Shown here: positions 47,081-55,932 of the stretch, in pieces
Position numbering within the stretch: the stretch's first letter is position 1
Layout: each line of letters starts with the position of its first letter
Source: Psychrobacter immobilis
GTDB taxonomy: Bacteria; Pseudomonadota; Gammaproteobacteria; Pseudomonadales; Moraxellaceae
Direction: 5' to 3'
DNA: 64,000 bases
Assembly (NCBI GenBank): GCA_904846265.1
Contig: CAJHAA010000001.1
Location: 1 to 64,000 of the forward strand
Position numbers and translations under genes: made by a program
Notes under the pieces: model-generated
What the model was told of the DNA's origin: nothing
The model's database searches: none
What the model saw: only the letters and a program-made list of their open reading frames with translations

Positions 47081-50000
47081 ATGAACCGCATCTATAAAGT
47101 AATATGGAATGAAGCCTTGAGCTGTTTTACCGCAGTTGGTGAATATGCAAAGGGGCGCGGCAAATCTTCCAAATCTAGCGTGAGCGCAAACGCGACCATC
47201 AATACGACTTCTAATCTTTCTTCTACCCAATTTTTCCGACTATCCACGATCGCCATAGGGATGCTGGCGGCTGGATTTACAATGTCACCGCAAGCTTTTG
47301 CACAAGTGAATGTCGGCGGTGGTACGGGATCTGGTACGGCAATTTCTTCTTGTAATACAAACAGTACTGAAGCGAATGCTGAAGGCAGCTATTCGGTTGC
47401 CATTGGCTGTGAAGCGGACGCTGGGCAAAACTTCAATCTGGTCGATAGAGGCAATCCGTCATTTACTTGGACGGGTGGTTCACAAAACAACTCTGGTAGT
47501 ACCGCCATTGGCACTGGGACAGAAGCCGGTGACGTCGCTACTGCTCTAGGCACTCAAGCAAAAGCCATTGGTCGGTCATCTGTGGCAATTGGGGCGGCAG
47601 CGTATTCTAATGGAAATACCTCGTTAGCGCTTGGACGTCAATCGGCAGCGACTGCTGACTTTGCTCAGGCTATCGGTAATGTCTCCTCAGCAACGGGTCA
47701 AGGCTCTCTAGCTGTTGGTCATTCAGCACTTGCCTCAGGCAAACGTGGTATTGCGATTGGTTCAACTGATTTTGAAAATGCAGGTACAGTGGCTGATCAA
47801 GCAAATGTAGGTTATAGAGCGAATGGACAAACTCAAGCAGTTGGCAGTGATACGATTGCCTTTGGTAGTAATGCAAAAGCGACTGCTGATAACAGTCTTG
47901 CTTTTGGTGTCGGCTCTCGATCTAACGCAGTAAATGGCATCGCATTAGGTTCAAACTCTATTGCAAATCGTGCTGGTGGTGCCAGTGGTTTTGTGCCAGT
48001 AGGAGCAGATAGTTCAGTCATCCAAGCAACGGATAGCGTTACACTTGGCGCGGTCTCTGTAGGAACAGGAGCAGCGGGTGGCAACCGTCAGATTGTAAAC
48101 GTCGCAGCAGGTAGCAGTGACAGTGATGCTGTCAATGTGGCTCAGCTAACGGGGCTGTCGAATACTGTCGCTAATAATAAAACCAAGTATTATAGCGTGG
48201 ACTCAGCTGCTATCGGTAATGCTAATAACGACGGAGCGACAGGTTATAACGCCATGGCGCTGGGCGGAAATGCAAAAGCCACAGGCAGCCAAACCATTGC
48301 GATTGGCAGCTCAGAATTTGGGCAACAGACGATGGCAAGTGGTGAGCAATCGATTGCTATCGGTGCTAACGTCGTGTCTAGAGGGGCATCGTCTATCGCA
48401 ATAGGCGGTGATGACCTAAATTTTGCATCGAAAACTAATATCGATGGTAGTCCGTTGTCACCATTAAATAGTGGCACAGTTAACGATGTTTTCAAATCCT
48501 ACGTAGGTAAAGATTTGGTAGAAACCAATCAGTACGATGTTAATACCGAAGCTGGAGGTGCTGCGTCGATAGCCATTGGTGCAAAATCGCTGTCTAAAGG
48601 TGATCTGTCTACAGCCGTTGGTGTTCATTCCAATACCTCGGGAACGGCTTCTTCAGCGTTCGGTGTTGGTGCGTCAGCTAGCAAAGATGGTTCAGTCTCT
48701 TTAGGTGCAGGCTCTACAACAGCAACAAGTGCAAGCTCTGAAAAGACAATGACAGTTGGTGGCGTGGTATATGATATCGCCGGTAATGTCATTGATGATA
48801 AGGGCATGCTACGAGAGGGTGCGCAAGTATCCGTGGGCGTAGTAGGATCTGAGCGTCAGATCAAAAACGTCGCTGGTGGAGCTGTCACTGCGGCTAGTAC
48901 GGATGCAGTGAATGGTAGTCAATTATATGCGACCAATGAAGCGGTCGGAAATAATACCACGACTATTAACAAAGGCTTTGCATTAAAAGCCGCTGATGGT
49001 AATACAGTACAGAAACCATTGGGACAAGCCGTTGAAGTGGTTGGTTCTAACAGCAACATCGATACCCGAGTAAAAAATGGCAAAATCGAAGTTGAGCTTA
49101 ATGACAACTTAAACCTAGGTACTACAGGCAGCGTTAGCACAGGTAACTTATTAAACGGTACAACGGTCAATGGTCTAGGTATTGTCACTGGCGGCGTACT
49201 TACTGGCGTCACTACCGTTAGTGGTGCAGGTGTTACAGTAACGGGTGGAAGCATATTTAACCCTACCAATGCCACGTTAACCAGCAATGGTCTGACCATT
49301 TTAAATGGTCCAAGCATCACGAAAAGCGGGGTCAATGCGGGTAATAAGAAGGTCGTCAATGTTTCTAATGGTACGGTCAGTCTAAATAGCAAAGACGCCA
49401 TCAATGGTGGTCAGTTATTTAATACCAACCAACAAGTCACGACCAATACTAGCAACATCTCAACCAATACCACCAATATTGGTACCAACACTGACAATAT
49501 TGCTAAAGGCATCAAGTTTAACGTGAATGATGCAAGTAGCGGCGGCACTCTTAAAAAAACCTTCGCCTTAGGTGAAGAAATTAAGTTTGATACGGATAGC
49601 AATTTAACCACCACTGGCTTATCAATGGGTGATGGAATTGCTCTCGGTCTGTCTCCAACTTTAACAGGCCTCACTAGTGCAGATTTTGGTGGTGTTAGTA
49701 TCTCTACTACTGGTATCAATGCCAACGACACCCAGATCAAGGGAGTAAAAAGCGGTGGTAATACAGTAACCAATGCAGCAAACATCGGTGATGTACAGAT
49801 GGCAGCCGCAGGAGCGAGAACCAAAGTAGTTAAAGGTACGAATGTTGCCAGTGTTGACTTTTCAACCGATAGCGATACTGGACAGGATGTCTATACTGTC
49901 AATGCCAATGGCGCCAGTGTTTCTACTGCAGATGCTAATGCACTAACAGTTAGCACTAGTGTCAAAGATCCTGATACCAATATCACCGACTATCAAGTTG

Positions 50001-52324
50001 ATCTAAGCGAAGGTAGTAAGGCAAGCTTGGCAAAAGCTGATAGTGCGATGCAAACGGTAGTGACACAAATCAACGGTAATGATGTCAAGACTTTGGATAA
50101 AGACAATAATACAGCCAACTTTATCACTGGTGACAATATTGTCTTGACCGCTGATAATGGCGGTATCAAAGTTGCTACTGCTGCCGACTTAGTCTCAACC
50201 AGCTTGACCACAGGAACTACAGTCGTCAACGCTGATGGTGTCACATTTATGGGTGGGACTAATCAAACGGTCAGACTCAGTAATAGTGGGCTAGACAATG
50301 GTGGCAATCAAATTACCAATGTCGCTAACGGTACAATAGCCAGCGATGCCGTAAACTTTGGTCAACTACAAGCCACGACCACGACCATCGATAAAGGTTT
50401 TGATTTCGATGGTGATACAGGTACTACCGTTAATCGTCAGCTTGGTGACAAGCTGACAGTCAAAGGTGGCGCGACCGTGGAAAGTGACTTGTCAAATGGC
50501 AACAACATTGGCGTCGTTGCTGACGGTACCAGCACATTGACCGTGAAACTTGCGAAAGATTTAACTGGTCTTAACAGCGCAAACTTTGGTAGCGGTGTCA
50601 GCATCTCAGCCAATGGTCTGAACAATGGTGGCAATAAAATTACTAACGTTGCAGAAGCGACCACAGGTAAGGATGCGGTAAACTTCGACCAATTGTCAGC
50701 AACCAATAGTCTCGTGGCTAAAGGCATCAAAATCGGTGATGGCAATAGTGCCAACGATCAGCAGTTTGCTTTAGGTGATACCATCAACGTCACTGGTGAT
50801 AGCAACATTACGACGACAGCCTCGGCAACGGGTGTTCAGGTGAAACTGAATAACCAGTTAAATTTAGGCAATGAGGGTAGCATGCAGATTGGTAATAGCA
50901 TTATGAATAGTAATGGCTTTACCTTTACCGATAATGGTCCCGGTAGAACGGTTAGACTGAGCAGTAGCGGTCTTGACAATGGTTTTAACAGAATCACCAA
51001 TGTAGCTGCTGGTATTGCAGATACAGATGCGGCGACTGTCGGACAGTTGAACGCCACGACGTTTGCCCTTGATCAAGGTTGGGGACTAACGGCTCAGGGT
51101 GATGTTGCCACTATGATCAAACAAGGCAGCGCCATCGATTTGAACAGTACAGATGGTAATATTAAAGTGTCTAGATCAGCGGACAATAATGTTAGCCCTG
51201 ACCTACGTGCTGCTGCACCATTGGCGGGCGTCAATGACATTAGCTTCGATTTAAATCCAGACCTGAATTTAGATAGCGTAACGACGGGTGATACCATTAT
51301 GAATAATAATGGGCTGACTATTACAGGTGGACCTAGTGTCACCAAAGCGGGTATCAATGCTGCTGACACTAAGATTACAAACGTTGTGAACGGCGATGTC
51401 TCTGAAGGTAGCAAAGATGCTATCAATGGTGGTCAGCTCTATGCACAAGGTAGTGGCATCAGTAGTATCATTGGCGGTGAGACAGTCTACAATCCTGTAG
51501 ATGGCACCTTTACCAATAGTAATATTGGTGGTACTGGTCAAAATAGTATCGATGGTGCGATTGCTTCTATTAAGCAAGGAGAAGTCGTTATCAATGAAAA
51601 CATCCAAGCCAACACTACCAATATCCAAACCAATACCACGAATATTGCCACGAATAAAACAAACATCAACACCAATACGACCAATATCAAAGTGAACAAG
51701 GATAAAATAGATGCGGGTCTCAATTTTGGTGCTGATAGCGGTGCTACCATCAACAAACCAGTAGGCGATGGCAGTGTCCTCACCTTCACAGGTGGTAATA
51801 ACATCACCACAACAGCAGCAGGCAGTAGTATTAAGTTTGATCTAAACGGTGATATTAATATCGATAGCGTCAAAACTGGCAATACGACAATTAATAATAA
51901 TGGCGTCAGCATTGTCGGTGGTCCTAGTATGACTGCAAGCGGTATCAACGCCGCTGGCAACAAGATCACTGATGTGGCTGATGGCATGGCACCCAGAGAC
52001 GCTGTGAATATGGGTCAATTGGATGCTGTTAGTCAAAGACTTGGCAACAACATGAATGAGCTAGGTTATAAGATTGGTGAAGTCGAAGACGATGCAAATG
52101 CTGGTATTTCAGCCGCCATGGCAATGTCTTCACTACCGCAAGCTTACATCGCTGGTAAATCCTTAATCGGTGGCGGTATAGGAACGTACAATGGGGAAAG
52201 TGCAGTTGCTATTGGCTTCTCGAAGTTATCCAATGATGGTCGTTGGGTCATGAAGGTAAACGGCACCGCTGATACCCAAGGTAATGCTGGCGGCTCGATT
52301 GGTGCAGGCTTCCATTTTGATTAA
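47081..52324 (+). CDS. Trimeric autotransporter adhesin (YadA/Hia type)
   Basis: A 1747-residue surface adhesin. The ATG at 47081 begins MNRIYKVIWNEALSCFTAVGE, the extended signal peptide region (ESPR), followed by a hydrophobic segment cleaved after AFA (residue 74). The head has repeated SVAIG/SLALG-type YadA units (about 100-330 and again 380-520), with neck motifs such as DAVNVAQL. A long stalk alternates neck units with asparagine/threonine coiled-coil stretches (NTTNI repeats near 780-800 and 1510-1545). The last ~75 residues form the outer-membrane anchor ending GAGFHFD. It probably mediates adhesion or biofilm formation. Confidence 0.93.
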   Translation: MNRIYKVIWNEALSCFTAVGEYAKGRGKSSKSSVSANATINTTSNLSSTQFFRLSTIAIGMLAAGFTMSPQAFAQVNVGGGTGSGTAISSCNTNSTEANAEGSYSVAIGCEADAGQNFNLVDRGNPSFTWTGGSQNNSGSTAIGTGTEAGDVATALGTQAKAIGRSSVAIGAAAYSNGNTSLALGRQSAATADFAQAIGNVSSATGQGSLAVGHSALASGKRGIAIGSTDFENAGTVADQANVGYRANGQTQAVGSDTIAFGSNAKATADNSLAFGVGSRSNAVNGIALGSNSIANRAGGASGFVPVGADSSVIQATDSVTLGAVSVGTGAAGGNRQIVNVAAGSSDSDAVNVAQLTGLSNTVANNKTKYYSVDSAAIGNANNDGATGYNAMALGGNAKATGSQTIAIGSSEFGQQTMASGEQSIAIGANVVSRGASSIAIGGDDLNFASKTNIDGSPLSPLNSGTVNDVFKSYVGKDLVETNQYDVNTEAGGAASIAIGAKSLSKGDLSTAVGVHSNTSGTASSAFGVGASASKDGSVSLGAGSTTATSASSEKTMTVGGVVYDIAGNVIDDKGMLREGAQVSVGVVGSERQIKNVAGGAVTAASTDAVNGSQLYATNEAVGNNTTTINKGFALKAADGNTVQKPLGQAVEVVGSNSNIDTRVKNGKIEVELNDNLNLGTTGSVSTGNLLNGTTVNGLGIVTGGVLTGVTTVSGAGVTVTGGSIFNPTNATLTSNGLTILNGPSITKSGVNAGNKKVVNVSNGTVSLNSKDAINGGQLFNTNQQVTTNTSNISTNTTNIGTNTDNIAKGIKFNVNDASSGGTLKKTFALGEEIKFDTDSNLTTTGLSMGDGIALGLSPTLTGLTSADFGGVSISTTGINANDTQIKGVKSGGNTVTNAANIGDVQMAAAGARTKVVKGTNVASVDFSTDSDTGQDVYTVNANGASVSTADANALTVSTSVKDPDTNITDYQVDLSEGSKASLAKADSAMQTVVTQINGNDVKTLDKDNNTANFITGDNIVLTADNGGIKVATAADLVSTSLTTGTTVVNADGVTFMGGTNQTVRLSNSGLDNGGNQITNVANGTIASDAVNFGQLQATTTTIDKGFDFDGDTGTTVNRQLGDKLTVKGGATVESDLSNGNNIGVVADGTSTLTVKLAKDLTGLNSANFGSGVSISANGLNNGGNKITNVAEATTGKDAVNFDQLSATNSLVAKGIKIGDGNSANDQQFALGDTINVTGDSNITTTASATGVQVKLNNQLNLGNEGSMQIGNSIMNSNGFTFTDNGPGRTVRLSSSGLDNGFNRITNVAAGIADTDAATVGQLNATTFALDQGWGLTAQGDVATMIKQGSAIDLNSTDGNIKVSRSADNNVSPDLRAAAPLAGVNDISFDLNPDLNLDSVTTGDTIMNNNGLTITGGPSVTKAGINAADTKITNVVNGDVSEGSKDAINGGQLYAQGSGISSIIGGETVYNPVDGTFTNSNIGGTGQNSIDGAIASIKQGEVVINENIQANTTNIQTNTTNIATNKTNINTNTTNIKVNKDKIDAGLNFGADSGATINKPVGDGSVLTFTGGNNITTTAAGSSIKFDLNGDINIDSVKTGNTTINNNGVSIVGGPSMTASGINAAGNKITDVADGMAPRDAVNMGQLDAVSQRLGNNMNELGYKIGEVEDDANAGISAAMAMSSLPQAYIAGKSLIGGGIGTYNGESAVAIGFSKLSNDGRWVMKVNGTADTQGNAGGSIGAGFHFD

Positions 52325-52379
52325 AGCAATCAAGCCTACTATCAAGTAAAGTGATTTGTTAGTTATAAAAATTAGTCAT

Positions 52380-52412
52380 AAAAAAGCAAGGCATCAGATG
52401 TCTTGCTTTTTT
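52380..52412 (+). terminator. Adhesin gene terminator
   Basis: AAAAAAGCAAG pairs with CTTGCTTTTTT, with an inner GCATC/GATGT stem. It starts 56 bp after the adhesin stop. Confidence 0.85.
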
Positions 52413-52452
52413 GCGACATGAGCATGAAGACGTTTTCAGCGTGATGATTGGG

Positions 52453-52520
52453 TGATTACTAAATAGTAATCACTAAATAGTAATCACTAAATAGTAATCA
52501 CTAAATAGTAATCACTATAT
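52453..52520. repeat. 14-bp tandem repeat
   Basis: Three complete copies of TAATCACTAAATAG (52467, 52481, 52495), a fourth partial copy, and a leading inverted half-copy. The segment GTGATTACTA at 52452 and the first TAGTAATCAC form a palindrome, so the array can also fold into hairpins. It lies in the 291-bp gap between the adhesin gene and the convergent flavoprotein gene. Confidence 0.85.
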
Positions 52521-52615
52521 GATTTTTACCAATGATTTGTTTTTCTTTGGCTCAATAGCCAAGCGATAAAAAGCCCTCATTATATGAAGGCCTATTTATT
52601 TTTATAAAAGCAATT

Positions 52616-53797
52616 CTATACTCTGAACATGGCTGCATTTGGGGTCAATCCGACATAAGCCATGCCAGCTTGCTCCATCCAATGTGGCTGCACGATACCA
52701 TGTTGTAAAATAGCATGAATGTCTCGATGCGCTCTTTCTATTCTATGTTTTTTATATAGTGAGACCGTACCAGCGACCGCATAAATTTCCGATACCATGG
52801 CTCTGGCTTCTCTCGCTACCTCACAGGCTGCTGCCCACACATCAGCCAGCTGTATATCGGTAAAGGCATTCTGTTGCTGTGCTTCGTTCCATAATACCTC
52901 GACACTATTGTGTAATTGTGCGCGCCTAGACGCTAATAGTGTTTTGCTTTTAGCGATAGTCGCTTGTACTGCTGCACGATCACGCAAATCTGGGCTTTTA
53001 CCGGGCGTTACTTTCTCAAGGCAAATTTGGATTAACTCATCTGTCGCTGCTTTTAAGACACCCAGCGCCATCGCTGCACAGCCAGCGGCATTAATACAGC
53101 CGATTGGTAGGCGGCTATACGCATTATCGATGGCGACAGGGCTATCAAAATCGACCGCATAACGCTCCTGCACAAACGCGTCTTTGATGACGATGTCGTG
53201 ACTGCCTGTACCATTTAGTCCACCAACATGCCAAGTATCAATCACTTCCACATCTTTTTTTGGAATAAAGAACAGCTTTAAATTTGCACCCGGTCCAAGG
53301 GTCGTAGGCGAGCCTTCGGATATTACCAAGCAGCGCAGCACAAACCAGTCTGCCAACTCACAACCTGATACTAATGTCCATTGACCTGAGATCATATATC
53401 CTTCAGCGGTTTGTTTAGCAATCCCTTCAGGGCGTGCAGAGTTGGCATAGACATGAGAGGGGTCACTGTATATCTCCTGCACACTAGGCTTGTCTAAAAA
53501 TCGTCCAAATGTGCAAGCCAAATGGTTGTTCCAAACGATCCAAGCAACTGAGGCTTCAGCACTGGCTAGCGTCTCATAAACTTTTAATGTTTCTAAAGGG
53601 TTGCCTTGCCATCCTCCCAACGATTTTGGCAGTCCCATCCTAAATAGCGACAACTCTGACAGCTTTTTGACCACTATCGGTGCAATTTTTCTACAGGTTT
53701 CTGTTTCTTCTCTAGCCGATAGGGCTAAATCATAAATATCTTGAGCGGCCTGGGATGGTAGAGCGTCTTTGTTATTTGATAAAGGTGTATAACTCAT
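52616..53797 (-). CDS. Acyl-CoA dehydrogenase-fold flavoprotein, probable class D monooxygenase
   Basis: A 393-residue protein with the acyl-CoA dehydrogenase fold: N-terminal helices (about 15-110), a middle beta domain (YMISGQWTLVSGCELADWFV), and a C-terminal helix bundle. It resembles the two-component flavin hydroxylases (HsaA/HpaH group) more than true dehydrogenases, since the usual catalytic Glu context is not evident. It would need a flavin reductase, which is not seen nearby. Its place beside tyrosine catabolic genes suggests an aromatic substrate. The ATG at 53797 (AAGG upstream) was preferred over a TTG three codons earlier. Confidence 0.7.
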   Translation of the reverse strand: MSYTPLSNNKDALPSQAAQDIYDLALSAREETETCRKIAPIVVKKLSELSLFRMGLPKSLGGWQGNPLETLKVYETLASAEASVAWIVWNNHLACTFGRFLDKPSVQEIYSDPSHVYANSARPEGIAKQTAEGYMISGQWTLVSGCELADWFVLRCLVISEGSPTTLGPGANLKLFFIPKKDVEVIDTWHVGGLNGTGSHDIVIKDAFVQERYAVDFDSPVAIDNAYSRLPIGCINAAGCAAMALGVLKAATDELIQICLEKVTPGKSPDLRDRAAVQATIAKSKTLLASRRAQLHNSVEVLWNEAQQQNAFTDIQLADVWAAACEVAREARAMVSEIYAVAGTVSLYKKHRIERAHRDIHAILQHGIVQPHWMEQAGMAYVGLTPNAAMFRV

Positions 53798-54166
53798 AAT
53801 ATCCAACCTTATTTTAATGAATAAAACAGTATGTTTATCTAAAATTAATTCTAAATTTGAGATATAACAACGCCTATACCAAGAATAGCCAACAGTTGAC
53901 TGCTATACAACCAATAATTTGCATATATGAAATATTATATTGAGATGAAAAGTAGAAGTGATGATTCGATGAAATATTAAGTACTATGTTTGGCTTAAGA
54001 GTATCAATGCTTTGCCTGTTTTTAGGCAGTCATTCGTTTTGATTGCTTTGTCTGAGCTCTGAGCCCAGCAATTATAAGGGCGTTTTGTTATTAAATTCTC
54101 TAATCATTTAATTTTCTAATCATTTAATAGCAAAATACCCTTACTGAAAGCACTCTGTTTGATTGT
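53798..54166. other. Intergenic region between flavoprotein gene and maiA
   Basis: About 370 bp. It contains the imperfect palindrome described at 54076-54142. The rest is AT-rich with no gene. Confidence 0.4.
54076..54142. repeat. Imperfect palindrome, 21-bp arms
   Basis: Arms at 54076-54096 and 54122-54142 are complementary at 18 of 21 positions (outer part AAGGG...TTTTG, inner part TATTAAAT). Inside, the 14-nt sequence TCTAATCATTTAAT occurs twice in direct order. It lies just beyond the maiA stop and could act as a terminator-like hairpin or be a small MITE remnant. Confidence 0.55.
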
Positions 54167-54817
54167 TTATTGAGACTTGGGCGCATCAGGCTGCATGCTA
54201 GGATCAGCGTCAGCAAAGGCTTTAAGCGTACGGCAATGCGTGTCAATTTCGACGATATTGGGATAGGCACTTAAATCCACGTTAAAACGTCGCGCCGAAG
54301 AGACCTGAGGAATCAAATAGCAATCTGCAAAAGTAGGGCTGTCACCGTAGCAAAATTTTCCACGGCTTTTGTCTTTTGCTAGTATTTTTTCTAACGCCGC
54401 AAAGCCCTCACTCATCCAACGGTTGCACCACGCCATGACTTTTTCTTCGTCTACCGCCAGCTCATTGCGTAGATATTGTAAGATACGGCGGTTATTAATG
54501 GGATGAATATCACAACCAATCATAGCGCTAATGGCACGTACTTGCATACGTCCAGCCGCGTCTTTAGGCAATAGCGGGTTTTTAGAATGAACCTCTTCTA
54601 ACCATTCTAAGATGGCTGGGCTTTGATATAGTAATAAATCATCGGTCTGTAAAACAGGCACCAATCCTTGTGGATTGAGTGATTTAAACGCATCTGCTAA
54701 CTGCTCATCTTTTGCTAAATTGACCGAAATATAGTCATAATCTAAGCCTTTGAGATTCATCGCGATACGAGTACGATACGAGGTGCTGCTACGAAAGTAG
54801 CCATAAAGTGTCATCAT
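54167..54817 (-). CDS. maiA: Maleylacetoacetate isomerase
   Basis: Glutathione-dependent zeta-class GST that converts maleylacetoacetate to fumarylacetoacetate, the step before FahA in tyrosine breakdown. The 216-residue protein has the active-site SSTSYRTRIA near residues 10-19, the thioredoxin-fold glutathione site (NPQGLVPVL, YQSPAILEWLEE), then an all-helical C-terminal domain with FCYGDSPTFADCYLIPQV. Length is normal. AAAAGGAATTCACA precedes the ATG. It is divergent from an IclR regulator, which is the likely controller. Confidence 0.93.
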   Translation of the reverse strand: MMTLYGYFRSSTSYRTRIAMNLKGLDYDYISVNLAKDEQLADAFKSLNPQGLVPVLQTDDLLLYQSPAILEWLEEVHSKNPLLPKDAAGRMQVRAISAMIGCDIHPINNRRILQYLRNELAVDEEKVMAWCNRWMSEGFAALEKILAKDKSRGKFCYGDSPTFADCYLIPQVSSARRFNVDLSAYPNIVEIDTHCRTLKAFADADPSMQPDAPKSQ

Positions 54818-54956
54818 TGTGAATTCCTTTTATTATGGTAGGTTGTGAATGAGATAAGCAGTTATAATTAATAATACGAAATGTATGTTATACAATTAAA
54901 GAACTCTTATGACGTTACCTCTTCATTTCAGTTTTTCATGAATATATTAGATTAAT
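54818..54956. promoter_or_regulatory. maiA/iclR divergent promoter region
   Basis: On the minus strand, TTAATTATAAC at 54871-54861 lies 44-54 bp upstream of the maiA start and contains a likely -10 (TATAAC), with TAACAT 18 bp further upstream. An identical 11-mer occurs at the same relative place upstream of fahA. The ATAC/GTAT inverted repeat around 54873-54885 is a possible IclR site. Confidence 0.45.
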
Positions 54957-55844
54957 ATGCCAAGTAAATTACTCATTGAGCAAAACATGCCAGCAGCTGA
55001 AAGCCCTTTAGAAAATCCCGTGACAACCAATAAAAGTCAAAGTGGCGTCCAGTCACTGGAGATTGGATTGTCGGTATTAGACGTTCTTATTGATCATAAC
55101 GAGCCGATGATGCTAAAAGATATTGCGCAAGTGATGCAAATGCATCCAGCAAAGTGTCACCGCTATTTGGTCAGTCTCATTCGTAAAAACTATGCGCGTA
55201 AGCTTGATGATGGTCGCTACGGGCTAGGCGATAGGGTTAACACATTGGCAGCATTGGGGCACTCTGGATTTAGTCAAAACAATATTTTAGAGCGGCTGAC
55301 GCACATCGCTAATGAAATCAAAGACACCCTGAATTGCGGTGTTCAGATTGCCAAATGGTTTAGCGAAGGTCCTATTATTATTCAGTCCGTTGAACCAGAT
55401 AGCCCGATTAGTATTATCACTCGTATCGGTTCACGTATGCCGCTGACGACATCGGCGACGGGGCAATTATTTGCCAGTTATCAGCCAGATGCCGTCATTC
55501 AGCCATTGGTCACAGCTGAATGGCAGACAGACAATGAAGCAATAATCACAGAAAAATGGCAGAATTTCAGTCACTTGCAAGCCAAGATTCGTAACCAAGG
55601 CTATGCGACAGTCACGGGTGATATGCTGATGGGGATTAATGCCATTACGATTCCTGTCATATTGCCGCAGCTTGCTAATAGCGCTGTTAATCTATCTGCT
55701 ATTAGTGGCAAAACTGCTAGCAAAGGACTACCACTAGAATACGCTATCACTATCATTGGAACGACACAGCAATTGCCCATGAGTGAGCAACACAACGTGG
55801 TTGAGAAAATTCTAGCAATCGCGCAGCGTTATCAAATTGCGTAG
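54957..55844 (+). CDS. IclR-family transcriptional regulator
   Basis: A 295-residue regulator with an N-terminal winged helix (about 35-95; MLKDIAQVMQMHPAKCHRYLVSL is the recognition region) and a C-terminal effector-binding domain (about 105-290). It is oriented away from maiA, and IclR-type HmgR proteins commonly repress homogentisate genes, so maiA and possibly fahA are likely targets; this is inferred. The first ATG has no ribosome site; the ATG at 54984, preceded by GAG, is an alternative start. Confidence 0.85.
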   Translation: MPSKLLIEQNMPAAESPLENPVTTNKSQSGVQSLEIGLSVLDVLIDHNEPMMLKDIAQVMQMHPAKCHRYLVSLIRKNYARKLDDGRYGLGDRVNTLAALGHSGFSQNNILERLTHIANEIKDTLNCGVQIAKWFSEGPIIIQSVEPDSPISIITRIGSRMPLTTSATGQLFASYQPDAVIQPLVTAEWQTDNEAIITEKWQNFSHLQAKIRNQGYATVTGDMLMGINAITIPVILPQLANSAVNLSAISGKTASKGLPLEYAITIIGTTQQLPMSEQHNVVEKILAIAQRYQIA

Positions 55845-55897
55845 CTGGTTTTTTTACTATATAAGTTTTGATCATGTAAATTGACCGACTATCGCGT

Positions 55898-55932
55898 AAA
55901 GGTTGAATATCATTAAATGATATTCAACCTTT
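55898..55932. terminator. Perfect 17-bp palindrome between convergent genes
   Basis: AAAGGTTGAATATCATT pairs perfectly with AATGATATTCAACCTTT around a single A. It lies between iclR (plus) and the TRAP protein gene (minus), touching the latter's stop codon. The long stem suits a bidirectional terminator, though the T-runs are short. Confidence 0.65.

Noticed and set aside
47300..52000. Many long minus-strand open frames across the adhesin gene
   Set aside because: They result from the Gly/Ala/Thr/Asn-rich codon pattern of the adhesin repeats and have no start signals or family features.
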